DNA of 64,000 nt from Vicia villosa (GCF_029867415.1 NC_081185.1:135181753-135245752), one strand, 5' to 3'. Positions 45,135 to 57,013 are shown, counted from the stretch's first letter. Numbers and translations: made by a program. Notes: generated by a model from the letters alone, not told the origin.

Positions 45135-47984
45135 ATGTACTCAAATCCTCCTATGGATTATGCTTATCATACACCTTCATCTCATCAATGGAGCATTCCT
45201 CCAACCTATTCCACACCCACACCAACACCTTCATTTCCATCATTCCCATGGGAACTCTTCACACCTTACTACACTCATGGATCTTCATCACCAAAATTTT
45301 ATCTAAATCATGGATATTCACCTCATACACCTACCTCATATCCACCACCACCTAACCCATATTCATACTACTCATCATCTCCTTATTCATATGACTACAA
45401 TAATTACCATCAACTACAACCAACAAAAATCTCCTACAAAATTAAAAAAGAATTTGAGAAACATTTGCAAGTGTCTCATCTCTCTTTTAAGAAATACTCA
45501 CAAAAAAATTCAAAAATCATTCTCCCAAAATCCAACTCAACCAACATCAGACTCAAAACCATTAGATCCGGGAGTTATTATGCCTCCCCTTCATCTAATT
45601 TCTCAACTCTCGATGTCTCTTCCTCCCGGAAACTCCCATTCCTTTCTTCCAACCCTTTATCATCTTCCAAATTCGAAAAGGAAAACAAAACCCCCAATTC
45701 CACTCTCCCGTTTCAAAAAGGAAACTCCCACACAGGAGGAATTAAGGATTTAACCCAACTGAACAACTCAAAACAACAATGCGTGGAAGGAGAATCTCGC
45801 GGTAAGGCTATTACGGAAGAGCCGTGGGTAGTCTCTAAAGGTTCTGTTGCAGAGACGACGGAAGTTGATGTCCTTGAACGGGAAGGAGTGATTCGTCATA
45901 ACGGTTTGGCATTTGATGTGGATAACGTTCATGTTACTGATACTGTTGTGGAGGACCTTACAATAGCCTCTCGCGATGGCGGAAGCGTTCAGGAGAGGGT
46001 GTTTGTGGATTGGAAATACAAGTTCTCCGCTGTGTGCAAATGGACGGTGAAAATGTCTTCGGCTCTGTCATCGTCGTCATTGGTGTCGTCGTCGGTTGTT
46101 GCAGGTCCTGTTTCTGATGTCTTCAACGAATCTAAGCTCAATCAATTACCCGAAAGCTTAGCTATTGGCCATGTCCATTATTCCACTGCTAGACAATCCA
46201 TGCTGAAAAACGTTCAACCTTTCGTTACTGGGTACCGTTTTGGTTCTGTTGGGGTTGCTCATAACGGGAATTTGGTTAACTATCGCACTTTGAGTGCTAA
46301 GCTTGAAGAAAAAGGTTCAATTTTTAACACTACTTCTGATATTGAAATTGCTCTTCATTTGATTTCTACTTCAAAGCATAAACCTTTTATATTGAGAATT
46401 GTTGATGCATGTGAGAAGCTTGAAGGGGCTTATTCTATTGTGTTTGTTACTGAGGATAAGCTTATTGCTATGAGTGATCCTTTCGGGTTTCGACCTTTGG
46501 TTATGGGGAGGAGAAGTAATGGTGTTGTTGTTTTTGGCTCTGAGATTTGTGCTCTTGATTTGATTGAAGCTACTTATGTGAGGGAAGTTTTCCCTGGTGA
46601 GGTTGTTGTGGTTGACGATAATGGAGTCAAACAAATCATGAACTCTACAGAGAACTTGCTTCTTCAAACACAAGATGCTGCTGTAAAACTCAACACCAGA
46701 ATACATATGCATGTTGCAGAAATACCTTATGAAAATGAACTAGTTGTGGATGTTCACAAAGTTAATCATATAACTGTTACATACTTGGACAAGATCAACT
46801 TCCTTCAAAACAATCTGTTGACAGCTCACTCAGTTTGGGTGGATGATAATGAGACATCTCTTCTATCAAGGGCAGGGGTCAAAGTGTCTCACTGTCCAGC
46901 TGCTGCTATGAGAATGCTTGGTGCTGGCATCTGCGTATCCTTGGGAACGAATGAGGCTCCATCTAACAATCGCATGAGCATTGTTGATGAAATGTACCTA
47001 GCATCTCTAATTAACAAAAGAGGAGGCGTTTTCACCCATAGAACTACCGATCCAACAGCACTGTCTGCCGAAACTATTCTTAAAATGGTCACAGTTAATG
47101 GTGCAAAGTCAGTACAATGGGATGATGAACTGGGTTCTCTTGAGGTTGGGAAAAAGGCTGACATTGTTGTTGTCAATCCTTCCACTTGGTCTATGGTTCC
47201 TATTCATGACTGTATCTCCAACATGGTTTATTGCATGCGAACAGAAAATGCGGTTTCTGTTATGTATAATGGTCTGTGTATAAGGAAGGACAAAAATATT
47301 GTCACTGTGGATGAGGGAGAAGTTATTTTGAAAGCAAAACAGACTTCTGCTGAACTTCTCGCAATTCAACACCTCCACGTAACTTTCCTCAACACTGAAT
47401 ACATCCACAACCGTCTCATCCATTTCAATGATGATATTCAAGCTCTTTCGGAATGTTACCCTATGCTTCAATTCAAGAATATACCTGATTTTCTTAGTGA
47501 GGAAAAACACACTGGATTTGGAGAAAAGATAAGAGATGAAATTGAATCCTTGAGTTTGTATGGTAAACCTTTTCTACAAGATATTATTGTTTTTGAGAAA
47601 ATAACTTTTATTATTTTAGATGGAATCTTTGGTGAACATGATATTGATTTGGTTGCTGAATTTGGGATCCAATTGATTCATTTTCTTACTATCAGTGCTT
47701 GTTGCTTCTGGTCTTTACACCAATTTATTCATTTTCGTACTGTTAGCTTTGGTAGCTTTACACCAATGAAGAAAGAAGAGATCATTGAGAATTTGGGCTA
47801 TGATTTGTTGGAGAGTGTGGGTTGTGGGGTACCTGTGATTTGTTGGGCTTACTTTGCTGATCAACAGGTTAACAGTAGGTTTGTGAGGGAGGTTTGGAAA
47901 CTTGGTTTGGATATGAAGGATGTTTGTGATAGGAACATGGTGGAAAGTATGGTGAATAAAGTTATGATGAACATGACAGATTAA
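45135..47984 (+). CDS. Chimeric ORF: ATase, MTA/SAH deaminase and UGT pieces
   Basis: 949 codons without a stop, starting at the first ATG after the primer-binding site. Residues 1-95 are rich in Pro, Tyr and Ser and unrecognised. About 325-498 match plant amidophosphoribosyltransferase (glutamine amidotransferase part: SDVFNESKLNQLP, VAHNGNLVNYRTL, DPFGFRPLVMGRRSNG). About 499-741 match plant 5-methylthioadenosine/S-adenosylhomocysteine deaminase (KQIMNSTENLLLQT, HMHVAEIPYENELV, LTAHSVWV, KADIVVVNPSTWSMVP). About 742-949 match a UGT85-like glycosyltransferase, including the tail of the PSPG box, CGVPVICWAYFADQQVNSRF. No piece looks active: the amidotransferase lacks its N-terminal Cys and has HVHYSTAR where HVRYSTAG is usual; the deaminase has GTNEAP for GTDGAP, losing the catalytic Asp, and lacks its first metal site; the UGT lacks the His/Trp start of the PSPG box. 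Expression would come from the LTR. A stable protein is unproven. Confidence 0.85.
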   Translation: MYSNPPMDYAYHTPSSHQWSIPPTYSTPTPTPSFPSFPWELFTPYYTHGSSSPKFYLNHGYSPHTPTSYPPPPNPYSYYSSSPYSYDYNNYHQLQPTKISYKIKKEFEKHLQVSHLSFKKYSQKNSKIILPKSNSTNIRLKTIRSGSYYASPSSNFSTLDVSSSRKLPFLSSNPLSSSKFEKENKTPNSTLPFQKGNSHTGGIKDLTQLNNSKQQCVEGESRGKAITEEPWVVSKGSVAETTEVDVLEREGVIRHNGLAFDVDNVHVTDTVVEDLTIASRDGGSVQERVFVDWKYKFSAVCKWTVKMSSALSSSSLVSSSVVAGPVSDVFNESKLNQLPESLAIGHVHYSTARQSMLKNVQPFVTGYRFGSVGVAHNGNLVNYRTLSAKLEEKGSIFNTTSDIEIALHLISTSKHKPFILRIVDACEKLEGAYSIVFVTEDKLIAMSDPFGFRPLVMGRRSNGVVVFGSEICALDLIEATYVREVFPGEVVVVDDNGVKQIMNSTENLLLQTQDAAVKLNTRIHMHVAEIPYENELVVDVHKVNHITVTYLDKINFLQNNLLTAHSVWVDDNETSLLSRAGVKVSHCPAAAMRMLGAGICVSLGTNEAPSNNRMSIVDEMYLASLINKRGGVFTHRTTDPTALSAETILKMVTVNGAKSVQWDDELGSLEVGKKADIVVVNPSTWSMVPIHDCISNMVYCMRTENAVSVMYNGLCIRKDKNIVTVDEGEVILKAKQTSAELLAIQHLHVTFLNTEYIHNRLIHFNDDIQALSECYPMLQFKNIPDFLSEEKHTGFGEKIRDEIESLSLYGKPFLQDIIVFEKITFIILDGIFGEHDIDLVAEFGIQLIHFLTISACCFWSLHQFIHFRTVSFGSFTPMKKEEIIENLGYDLLESVGCGVPVICWAYFADQQVNSRFVREVWKLGLDMKDVCDRNMVESMVNKVMMNMTD
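47349..47360 (+). other. Junction of deaminase and UGT pieces at shared AELL
   Basis: The deaminase family ends AKQTSAELLKRAG and UGT N-termini commonly read LAELLxxxGLHVTFLN. Here the frame runs AKQTSAELL straight into AIQHLHVTFLN, so the switch falls within 12 bases (GCTGAACTTCTC) that both genes could share. This suits template switching during reverse transcription. The family endings are from my knowledge of these proteins. Confidence 0.55.
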
Positions 47985-48059
47985 TGTTAGCAATAACATA
48001 GCATCATTAAGTTTTATTTTAGAACCTTGAGGACAAGGTTCAAGTGCACCCCGCGGCAA

Positions 48060-48344
48060 TGATAGAAGGATATTATATGATTTATATGATTAGTATTGTT
48101 ATTGATAGGGGTAATAATAGTACTTATATTATTAGTATGTTATTGGGCTTTTGTATATTTGGGCTTTTAATGGAACATCCATTATGAGAACTATATATGT
48201 AGTGTCTTAGACACAATTAAGGGTATCAAGAAATCAAATGAATTTTATCTTTATTCCTTTTATTTTATTTACTCATTTTAGTGTTCTTCCCCTTTTCTAG
48301 TAGAAACCCTAGATTATTAGTTTGGTAGGAATAACTTCTTATCA
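48060..48344 (+). repeat. 3' LTR of the chimeric-ORF retroelement
   Basis: 285 bp, apparently identical to the 5' LTR. The bases just before it (CACCCCGCGGCAA) are not purine-rich, so a normal polypurine tract is missing or altered. Confidence 0.95.
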
Positions 48345-48576
48345 GATTATATGTACATTTACATTGAGTTAGGTATAAAAAACAAACATAAAAACAGAAA
48401 AATCTACACTTGTAATCGATTACACTCCCGCACTGAACGCTTCTATATAAGTTGTAACCGATTACAACCAATGTGTAATCGATTGCTCAACGATTTTATT
48501 TGAGTTGTAATCAATTACACCCCCGCAGTAACCAATTACATGCACTTGAATTACACTTTTCACTTAATATACTACC
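48345..48576 (-). mobile_element. Copia LTR piece with GTAATCGATTAC palindromes
   Basis: It follows the stop of the minus-strand copia pol end and so sits where its 3' LTR should be. Five versions of a 12-bp palindrome lie at 48412 (GTAATCGATTAC), 48454 (GTAACCGATTAC), 48475 (GTAATCGATTGC), 48507 (GTAATCAATTAC) and 48528 (GTAACCAATTAC). Its LTR was the target of the young retroelement. Confidence 0.6.
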
Positions 48577-48852
48577 TTAATTCATGTGCTCCAAATCTTC
48601 CATGTTTATATGCTTCTTGAATCTCTTGAACACTTCAATCGACACTACTTTGGTCAGAAAATCGACCATTTGGTCTTCACTTATATAATACCCCAACCTT
48701 AATCTTCCTTCACTAACTAGCTCTTTCAAGTAGTGAAATATCCTCATATTTATAACTAACAAAATGTTAACGGACCCAAGATATGACCGATTAACAAACA
48801 TATCCATAAACACGCCCAAATTGTTAGTACCAAAATATGTCTCTTTTCTCAC
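48577..48852 (-). pseudogene. Ty1/copia RNase H C-terminal remnant
   Basis: On the minus strand the frame contains VNRSYLGSVNILLVINMRIF, then FHYLKELVSEGRLRLGY, SEDQMVDFLTKVV and FKRFKKHINMEDLEHMN. This is the end of copia polyproteins, where K-H-I-D-V-R-x-H-x-L-R is usual and D-x-x-T-K follows. Only this last part is left. It is a different copy from the plus-strand remnant next to it. Confidence 0.8.
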
Positions 48853-48974
48853 TTGAGGTTTTAAGGCATATTACAACAATTCCCCACATTGACTTTAAAC
48901 CGATATTGATGTCAATTTAATCACCAACTATCTTGCTGCTCTCTCCAAAGCTTGAATCGCTCTTCGACAAGCAC

Positions 48975-50500
48975 ATTGAAAGAAATGGATAAAAGCAATG
49001 GATATTGAAATAGAATCAATTGAAAGAAATGATAACTGGAACCTAACATCTTTGCCTAAAGGCCTTAAGCCAATTTGTGTCAAATTAATATACAAAATAA
49101 AATATAATGAGAAGGGGAAGTACACAAGCATAAGGCAAGGTTGGTAGCAAAGGAATATTTACAAAGACATGGTATTGATTTCAATGAGGTGTTTGCACCT
49201 GTGGCCAGGTGGGACACCATTAGGACAATTCTAGCAGTGGCAGCAATTCAAAACTAATGTGAGTTCTAACTAGATGTGAATAGTGTCTTCCTACATGGTC
49301 AACTATCTAAAGAAGTTTACTTTAGTCAAGCTTTAGGATACCACAAAGGCAAACCTGAAATGGTGTACAAACTAAGAAAAACACTTTATGTTTTGAGACA
49401 AGCTCCAAGGGCATGGTATAGCAAGATATATTCATACTTATGCCCTGACAAGTTTGTGAAGTGTCCTTATGAACATACTCTATTTGTCACGCATGGACCT
49501 GGAGGAAATATGCTTATTGGCAGATTGTATGTAGATGATCTTATCTACATAAGCAATGACTTTCAAATGAGGGAGGAGTTCAAGCGGTAAGTTTGACATG
49601 ACTGACTTGGGAAGAATGAGGTATTTTTTGGGAATTGAAGTAAAGCAAAATATTGAGGGCATCTTCATACATCAACATAAATATGCAGTAAAAATCCTAG
49701 CAAGGTATGGAACGGAAAACTACAACAAAGTGTGTAGTCCAATTGCAGTTGCAAATTGGTGAAAGATGAAAAAGGTAAAACTGCAGTTGCCACCGCCTTA
49801 AAAAAATAGTATGAAGCTTGATGTATCTCTTAGAAACAAGACCTAACATGACATTCTTTGTGTTCCTAGTGACCAGATACATGGAAATACCCATATAAAT
49901 GTGTGTTGTTGCAGTCAAGAGAATCATGAGGTATCTACAAGACACCCTGTATTTTGGAATATGGTTCAAACATGAAGAAAAGAACAACTTGCAATTGTTG
50001 GGATAGACAGACTCAGATTATGCTAGAGATAGAGTTGGTAGAAAAAGTACCTTAGGGTATGTGTTCAAGATAGGCTAGGGACCAATCTCATGGTCATCAA
50101 AGAAGCAGCCAATTGTCACTTTATCAACAACTAAAGCAGAGTTTGTAGTTGTTGCCTCATGTGCCTGTCAAGGAGTGTGGTTGAGAAAGGTTCTAGCTCA
50201 CTTAAAAGTACCTCAAAAACAAGGAGGGTCGGTCATATTTTGTGACAATAGTTCATTCATCAAACCGTCGAAGAATCCTATCATGAATGGTAGGTGCAAG
50301 CACATTGATGTGAGGTTTCACATTCTAAGAGACCTTGTTAAGGATGGAACCGTTGAGATGAAATATCGCAGCCCTCAAGACTAGCTGACTGACATATTTA
50401 CTAAGCCATAGAAGCTTAATTTGTTTGTCAAATTAAAGGAGGGCTTAGGAATGGTAACTCTAGCTAATGTTGTTTCACTTTCTTCAAAGAGAAGTTAAAT
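48975..50500 (+). pseudogene. Ty1/copia reverse transcriptase and RNase H remnant
   Basis: The order is [94 protein letters not shown] (the YxDD catalytic site, about 49525-49550), and MRYFLGIEVKQN with frameshifts. Then come TLGYVFKIG, TKAEFVVVASCACQGVWLRK, VIFCDNSSFIKPSKNPIMNG, RCKHIDVRFHILRDLVKDGT and LTDIFTKP. These are successive motifs of copia reverse transcriptase and RNase H. In-frame stops (about 49257, 49270, 49588 and others) and shifts inactivate it. Integrase and gag are missing upstream. Confidence 0.9.
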
Positions 50501-50760
50501 TAAGGGAGGGATTTTTGTATAATAAAAATAATTAGTTGTTTGAGAAGTTGTTATAAGTTTATTTGCTATTAAAATACTTAAGAGGGTAAGTTATTGAGTT
50601 AGTTATAAAGTAACTTGTTCAGCAAGTAACCTTGCAATTGTCCTTTATTAAGTATCAATTGGTACATTGGTGAAAAGAGAGCTTGACCCTTTGATCTAAC
50701 ATTCTCTTAATTGTTAAACACCTCACTTTGATTGCAGCTTTTCACAGAAAAACAAACTGA
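50501..50760 (+). mobile_element. Polypurine tract and likely 3' LTR of the copia remnant
   Basis: AAATTAAGGGAGGGA at about 50496-50511 is a good polypurine tract. The following TTTTTGTATAATAAAAATAATTAG sequence starts the presumed LTR, whose far end I could not place. Confidence 0.55.
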
Positions 50761-50823
50761 TTATTTACTGAAAAATAAAGGCCAAGAATATAGACTTTAA
50801 ATTTAAGTTTTTAAAATTTTCAA

Positions 50824-50963
<140 letters not shown>

Positions 50964-51236
50964 ATTTAAAATATAAGTATAAAAAAATACAGTTAATTCT
51001 ATATTTTATATTTTATGTTATATAAGTGATTAAATTTAATTCAGTCAGTGGGGCTTGATGAATAAAAATGTGTTGCTACTCATTATCTATTAAAAATAAT
51101 TAGCTAGACTATTAAATACAATTAACCATAAAACTAATTATTCATAGTATACTTAACTAAAAAATAGAGTTAAAATTTTGTTTTCTTACGCTTAAGCGCA
51201 TGCAATTTCTATCGCCTAGTGACTATATATAATAAC

Positions 51237-52222
51237 GAGGCCCGGCCCTGTGCCTGTGCAGCATGTGCCACAGCACAGGGCCTCACAACTTTTGGGGCCT
51301 CATAATGTTACCCTTCAATTCAAGTATTGGTTACGCATGATATATATATACATACAGCGTTGCTATTTGGCATGTGTGTTGCAATGAAGAAGTAGCTCAC
51401 AAGCAAAAGACCAAAGTGCTAGTAGCTTTTCCTATGCAAACATGTCAGGAGTACTATAATGCAATATCGGATTTAAGTCAAAATTAAATGAGATAAATTA
51501 CATTAAAAAATTAACTTCTTACAATTGTGAGGAATAACTTTTTTGCAGGCATATGTTATTTACTATGTTTATCTTAATTGATTTTTTTTAAGATATCACT
51601 TTAATAAATTGTCAAAAAAAATTACATTAATACTGGTGCTCTTAATTTTAAATTATTTTAAGTGAACTATATACGATTATAAAAATCTTATTTTTTAATA
51701 TATTATTTTTTTATTATAGAATAACATATTAAATAGTAAATCAATTTATTTTAATTTAGTTTAATATATTGTTTATAATATTTTATAATCTATTTTACTA
51801 ATTAAATATTTTTCATGTCTAGCTTATAATAAAATCTTTATATATTTTTTCATTTCTTTCTTACTAATTTATAATATTTTATAATATTTCATGCTGAGCT
51901 CCTAATAAAATCTTTATGTATTTTCTTAAGACAATATTTAATATATATTTTGTATAAAAACTTTTGTAAATGGTAAATATCGGTATCACAATTTACTTAA
52001 GTTGATTTAGCATGTTGTATCTAAATTTTGATGATTTATATTTTTGTATAAATTGAATTGAAACATAATTACAATGATTTAATGTATACAAGATTTAGAA
52101 AAAACTCTATAAATAAAAAAGTTATACGGGCCAAAAAAACATATGTAAATTATATTTATATGAGATAAATTTTTACCTAAATATTTTTATTTAATTTTAA
52201 TATTATTTATAATTTAAATATA

Positions 52223-52305
<83 letters not shown>

Positions 52306-52359
52306 GGGGCCTATTTTAAAAATTAGAACTGAGTCTCTAAATTATTTGGGCCGGCCCTG
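51237..52359. mobile_element. hAT element, non-autonomous, 1.1 kb
   Basis: The left end GAGGCCCGGCCCTGTGC and the right end, read inward, CAGGGCCGGCCCAAATAA are the GGCCGG-type termini of hAT elements. A perfect 8-bp duplication ATAATAAC flanks it at 51229-51236 and 52360-52367. Near the left end, GCATGTGCCACAGCACAGGG repeats terminal words. The interior is AT-rich with no transposase. The insertion lies directly against the CTAG end of the minus-strand Helitron. Confidence 0.88.
52223..52301. repeat. (TA)n microsatellite inside the hAT element
   Basis: About 39 TA units just before the right terminus. Confidence 0.97.
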
Positions 52360-52524
52360 ATAATAACTAGAACTTGAACCCCTGCGATGCACCTGAGGTT
52401 AATTGTTTTAGCGAGTAATTAAAAATTGAAATAAAGTTAATAAATAATAAATATTGAAATAAAAAAATACATCTTCATAGATATTAATGTGTGTGTGCAA
52501 TTTGTCTATTCCAAATTCTAAAAG

Positions 52525-53495
<971 letters not shown>

Positions 53496-53514
53496 AATTT
53501 CTCGAAATGAATAA

Positions 53515-54040
53515 ATCTGTTTAAAGACCCTCTAAAGTTAGACATTTTCACTTTTGGTTCCTTTAAAAAATTTCGTTAAAGAATTCTCTCTCTAAAGTTA
53601 GGGATTGTAACTTGGAAAATGCTTATTAATAAGAAAATGGAAAAACAAGAAATGCAAGAATAGATCTCAACTATCCATTATCACCACAACCCCCATGATT
53701 CCTATTAAAAAGGAAGTTAAATTTAAAATTAATTTAAAATTCACCACTAAAATAATGACACATACTCATTCTTGCATTTCTTCTTCAAATTGCTTCTACT
53801 AAATAGCACTATTCTTTTAACTTTTTGTCCCTCCTACAATTTAGCGACGGTTTTTACAATTTACCGACTGAATTAGCAACAGTTTTTAGCGACATTTACT
53901 ACTTAGCAACTGAATTAGCGACGGTTTTAGTAAGGGTGGCCAAAAGTTAAAATTCCTAACTTTAGAAGGACAATTCTTTAAAGAAATTTTTTAGAGGGAC
54001 GAAAAGTAAAAATGTCTAATTTTATAAGGACTTTAAATAT
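53515..54040. mobile_element. Long-TIR element with nested MITE
   Basis: The left arm (from TTTAAAGACCCTCTAAAG) and the complement of the right arm (ending GGACTTTAAA) match over about 100 bp, sharing TTAGACATTTT, AAAAAATTTC and CTAAAGTTAGG words. A MITE copy at 53643-53815 is inserted inside. Between the MITE and the right arm are TTAGCGACGGTTTT and ACTGAATTAGC repeats. No target duplication was clear. Confidence 0.65.
53643..53815 (-). mobile_element. MITE-like dispersed repeat (copy 2)
   Basis: Reverse complement of the copy at 2458-2635, with GAAATGCAAGAAT near the left and ATTCTTGCATTTC near the right. Identity by eye is high over the central 130 bp. Confidence 0.6.
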
Positions 54041-54461
54041 ATCTAATCCTTATAAAATTATTTAATCCTATATAACAAAAAAAAAAGGAATAAAAATAAG
54101 CATTTCAAGAAAAAAGCAAACTAAATAAATGAAAATTAAAGTAAAAGCAAACTAAAACACATTATTTCAAATATTGTATTATAAATGTAACAAATAGAAA
54201 AATTCTAAATATCTTCTCCAACAACGCTTAAAAAAAGTGCCGCACATAAGAGAAAAAAAGGTAATTTATTAAAAAGAGATAAATAATAATAATTACATTA
54301 AAAGAAAAAAGGATATGCAATGTCAACCAATCACAACCATGTATCTAATTAAAACACAATTTTAATTTAAAATAACTAATATCACATGGCAAGTATAAGA
54401 ATTTTGATGGGTTGTATGTGTAAAGTTAATTTACACTCTTAGTGCACTACCTTTAAACTTT

Positions 54462-54539
<78 letters not shown>

Positions 54540-54949
54540 TTAATAAACAAATATTTTTAAAAATTAATTAATTTAATAAATAAATATAAAAAATGATAGT
54601 TAGCGGGACAGTGGAATAAATAATAATGATTATTTAAAATTACAAAAAATAATGGAACAAAAATAGATAGTTATTATGATAAATAATAATAAATAAATAT
54701 ATGAATATACAAAATTGATAAATAATAATAAATAAATATATGAAAATACAAAATTACCCTCAGTTTAGGCGTCAAAGATTACTTAGGAGACTTAACAACT
54801 TTAATTAATTAGATAATACTCAAAGCACCAATTCACAATTTCATTCTTCTCAACTCTCCTACACGAATTTTACTACAAATTTTCTTACCAGTTCAATCTC
54901 TCGCATTTCATCTTCCCTCTCGTTCATATTCCCGGTTTCATCTTCCAAG
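54041..54949. other. AT-rich DNA and likely promoter side of the unknown gene
   Basis: No gene until 54950. It contains a (TAA)n array at 54462-54536. The last 110 bp are rich in CT (TTCATTCTTCTCAACTCTCC), like a plant 5' leader. Confidence 0.5.
54462..54536. repeat. (TAA)n microsatellite
   Basis: About 24 TAA units. Confidence 0.96.
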
Positions 54950-54975
54950 ATGAACAATCCACCGAATAAAGCTGA
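54950..54975 (+). pseudogene. Candidate first exon of an unknown gene
   Basis: ATG with eight codons (MNNPPNKA) plus two bases, then a donor GTACGT at 54976, after a CT-rich leader. The matching acceptor TTGTGTTGCAG ends at 57245 and continues in phase as EAEILSKNLKWQHYEIDKK followed by a stop. The intron holds the solo LTR at 54996-57117. I do not recognise the protein. It probably belongs to the same gene as the repeat-encoding exons at 57400-61428. Confidence 0.4.
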
Positions 54976-56160
54976 GTACGTTCTTCACTGTTAACTGTAA
55001 CACCCCATTTCCCCAACGCGTGATTAAATAATTAAATTATAATATAATAATCATTAACAAATGGGATGCTACGTCATACGTCATAAACTATTGCTCAGAT
55101 TTTAATCCAATGATACATAACACATATTTCGGACGAACCAACATAACAATCATAAAGAATCCAAATCCTTTTTATTAACGCAACAGAAATAGTTCAGTCA
55201 TGATAAACCATCATTCATGCAATTTAAATTAGTATCTTCCCAACAAAACAGAAGAATACTCAACAAAATGCAAAATCCTCAAATAAATAAGTCATAACAT
55301 AAACAAACAAGCGTCCATCCCCGGTGTTACGTATCAGAGCACGACCCGACTCTATCTACGCAATACTAGGAAACGCTCCATACCTCAGCTACTCTAATCT
55401 TTGTCCCTGCACGTTACCCACGTAGAGGTAACATTCAAACAGAAGGAGTGAGATATCACAACAATCTAATGAGTTATATAATTGTAACTATGCAATATAT
55501 GTATCATAAGTATAAGTCAAGAATCATACATCAACAAGTTATATCATACTCATTCATATTCATACACAACACATACACAAGTATATTCAGTCATTATGCA
55601 GCAACACCATCGTGTTATAACACTGACTCGACTCTAATGCATGTGGTACCAATTAGGGCATAAGCCTTCTCCAAAAATGCCAATTCTGGGCAATACAAGG
55701 CATAAGCCTTCAACAACAGGGCATAAGCCCTCAACAAAGTGCTAATCAGGCCAACACAAGACATAAGCCTTCACCGAGTGTATGCATGTACTCCAACAAT
55801 GCAACAACAAAATATGTTATTCTCAGAGCATAAGCTCTCTACAAAATGTCAATCTGGCTAACAACAACAATCATTATGGATTATAAATCAATATCATAAT
55901 GCAACACAATTTCTTTCATCGTCTACACACAACAGTCAACAAAATCAACATCAAATACTCATTTCGGTATTTTCAAATATTTGTTTATAACGAACACTGA
56001 ACTACACATTTTTAAAATATTTCTCCAAAGGCTATTAACTCAATTCTATCAGTTAGGAAATAATTTTAGCTTCGCTACGGTCGAAACGACACCTAAATCG
56101 GGCTTACGGATCAAAAGTTATGAGTTTTACAAAATTAAGTTTTTCTGAAAATTGTCAGGT

Positions 56161-56341
56161 GTAACCGGTTACAGCAGGGTTGTTACCCGGTTACACATCA
56201 CCGTCACTGCATTCACTATTTGATACGTTCAGCTGTAACCGGTTACAATAGGGCTGTTACCCGGTTACAGTACCTAAAAATGCTCAATTTTGCCTATTTT
56301 ACAACGTTGTAACCGGTTACAGCAGATTGCTACCCGGTTAC
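56161..56341. repeat. GTAACCGGTTAC palindrome cluster in the LTR
   Basis: Six copies: 56161, 56183, 56235, 56257, 56309 and 56331. Versions alternate between GTAACCGGTTAC and TTACCCGGTTAC. Pairs are 22 bp apart and the pairs repeat every 74 bp. Confidence 0.9.
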
Positions 56342-56940
56342 AGCGTAACCAGAACCAAAAGTTTTAGTTTTTGACAACATCTTTCCAATCCAATTCATTT
56401 TACCTCTTACCTACTATACATAACAGTTAGATATTCATTTTAAAGGCTCAACCACAGTGTTCTACGACCAGTCCATTAAACACAACAGATTCATCACATC
56501 AACACACAAATTCAATCACAATTGATTAATCTATCAAGAACAATTATCATCAAAAACATAACCTATGATTATCCCCACATACCCACAATTATACCACCCA
56601 TTAGAAGGTTGGAACCCCACCCTTACCTTAGAACTTCCAGCGAAAATTCCTTCCCTTCAGGTTCAATGGCTTCTCTCATTCTTCCTCTATGCCCTAGCCT
56701 CTTTTCTCTTCTTCTCAATTCTCACGATCGGTTCAGAATTATGTTTCTCTTTTCCTTTTGTTTTCCCAAATATGGCCCTTAGACCCCTAAAATGATCTTC
56801 CTATTATGCCTTCACTAAAGCACATGACTTTACCACTTAACCCTCCACATCTCTACACAATTCTAATTCTATTTAAATTATTATTACTATATAATAATTA
56901 TTATTATTATCTACCACTTAATTAATTATTCCCGCAATAA

Positions 56941-57010
<70 letters not shown>
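56941..57010. repeat. (TA)n microsatellite in the LTR
   Basis: About 35 TA units with one C interruption near 56950. Confidence 0.95.

Positions 57011-57013
<3 letters not shown>

Larger units (their letters stand above)
44834..48344 (+). mobile_element. Young LTR retroelement carrying a chimeric host-gene ORF
   Basis: Two 285-bp LTRs (44834-45118, 48060-48344), TGATAGAAGG to CTTCTTATCA, appear identical. They are flanked by a perfect 5-bp duplication GATTA (44829-44833, 48345-48349). Total length 3511 bp. The interior has no gag, protease, reverse transcriptase or integrase; it is almost filled by one open frame (45135-47984) built from three cellular gene pieces. A primer-binding candidate, TTGGTGCTTTCATC, begins two bases after the 5' LTR. 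Just before the 3' LTR, AACCTTGAGGACAAGGTT (48023-48040) would encode NLEDKV, the usual last residues of pol in many plant Ty3/gypsy chromoviruses. I infer a non-autonomous derivative of such an element that transduced host mRNA. Confidence 0.92.

Noticed and set aside
46371..47510. Three minus-strand frames of 98-133 codons
   Set aside because: Antisense shadows of the chimeric ORF; no domain similarity.
45135..47984. Ordinary host gene with purine or nucleoside function
   Set aside because: It lies between identical LTRs with a target duplication, joins three unrelated families and lacks catalytic residues of each.
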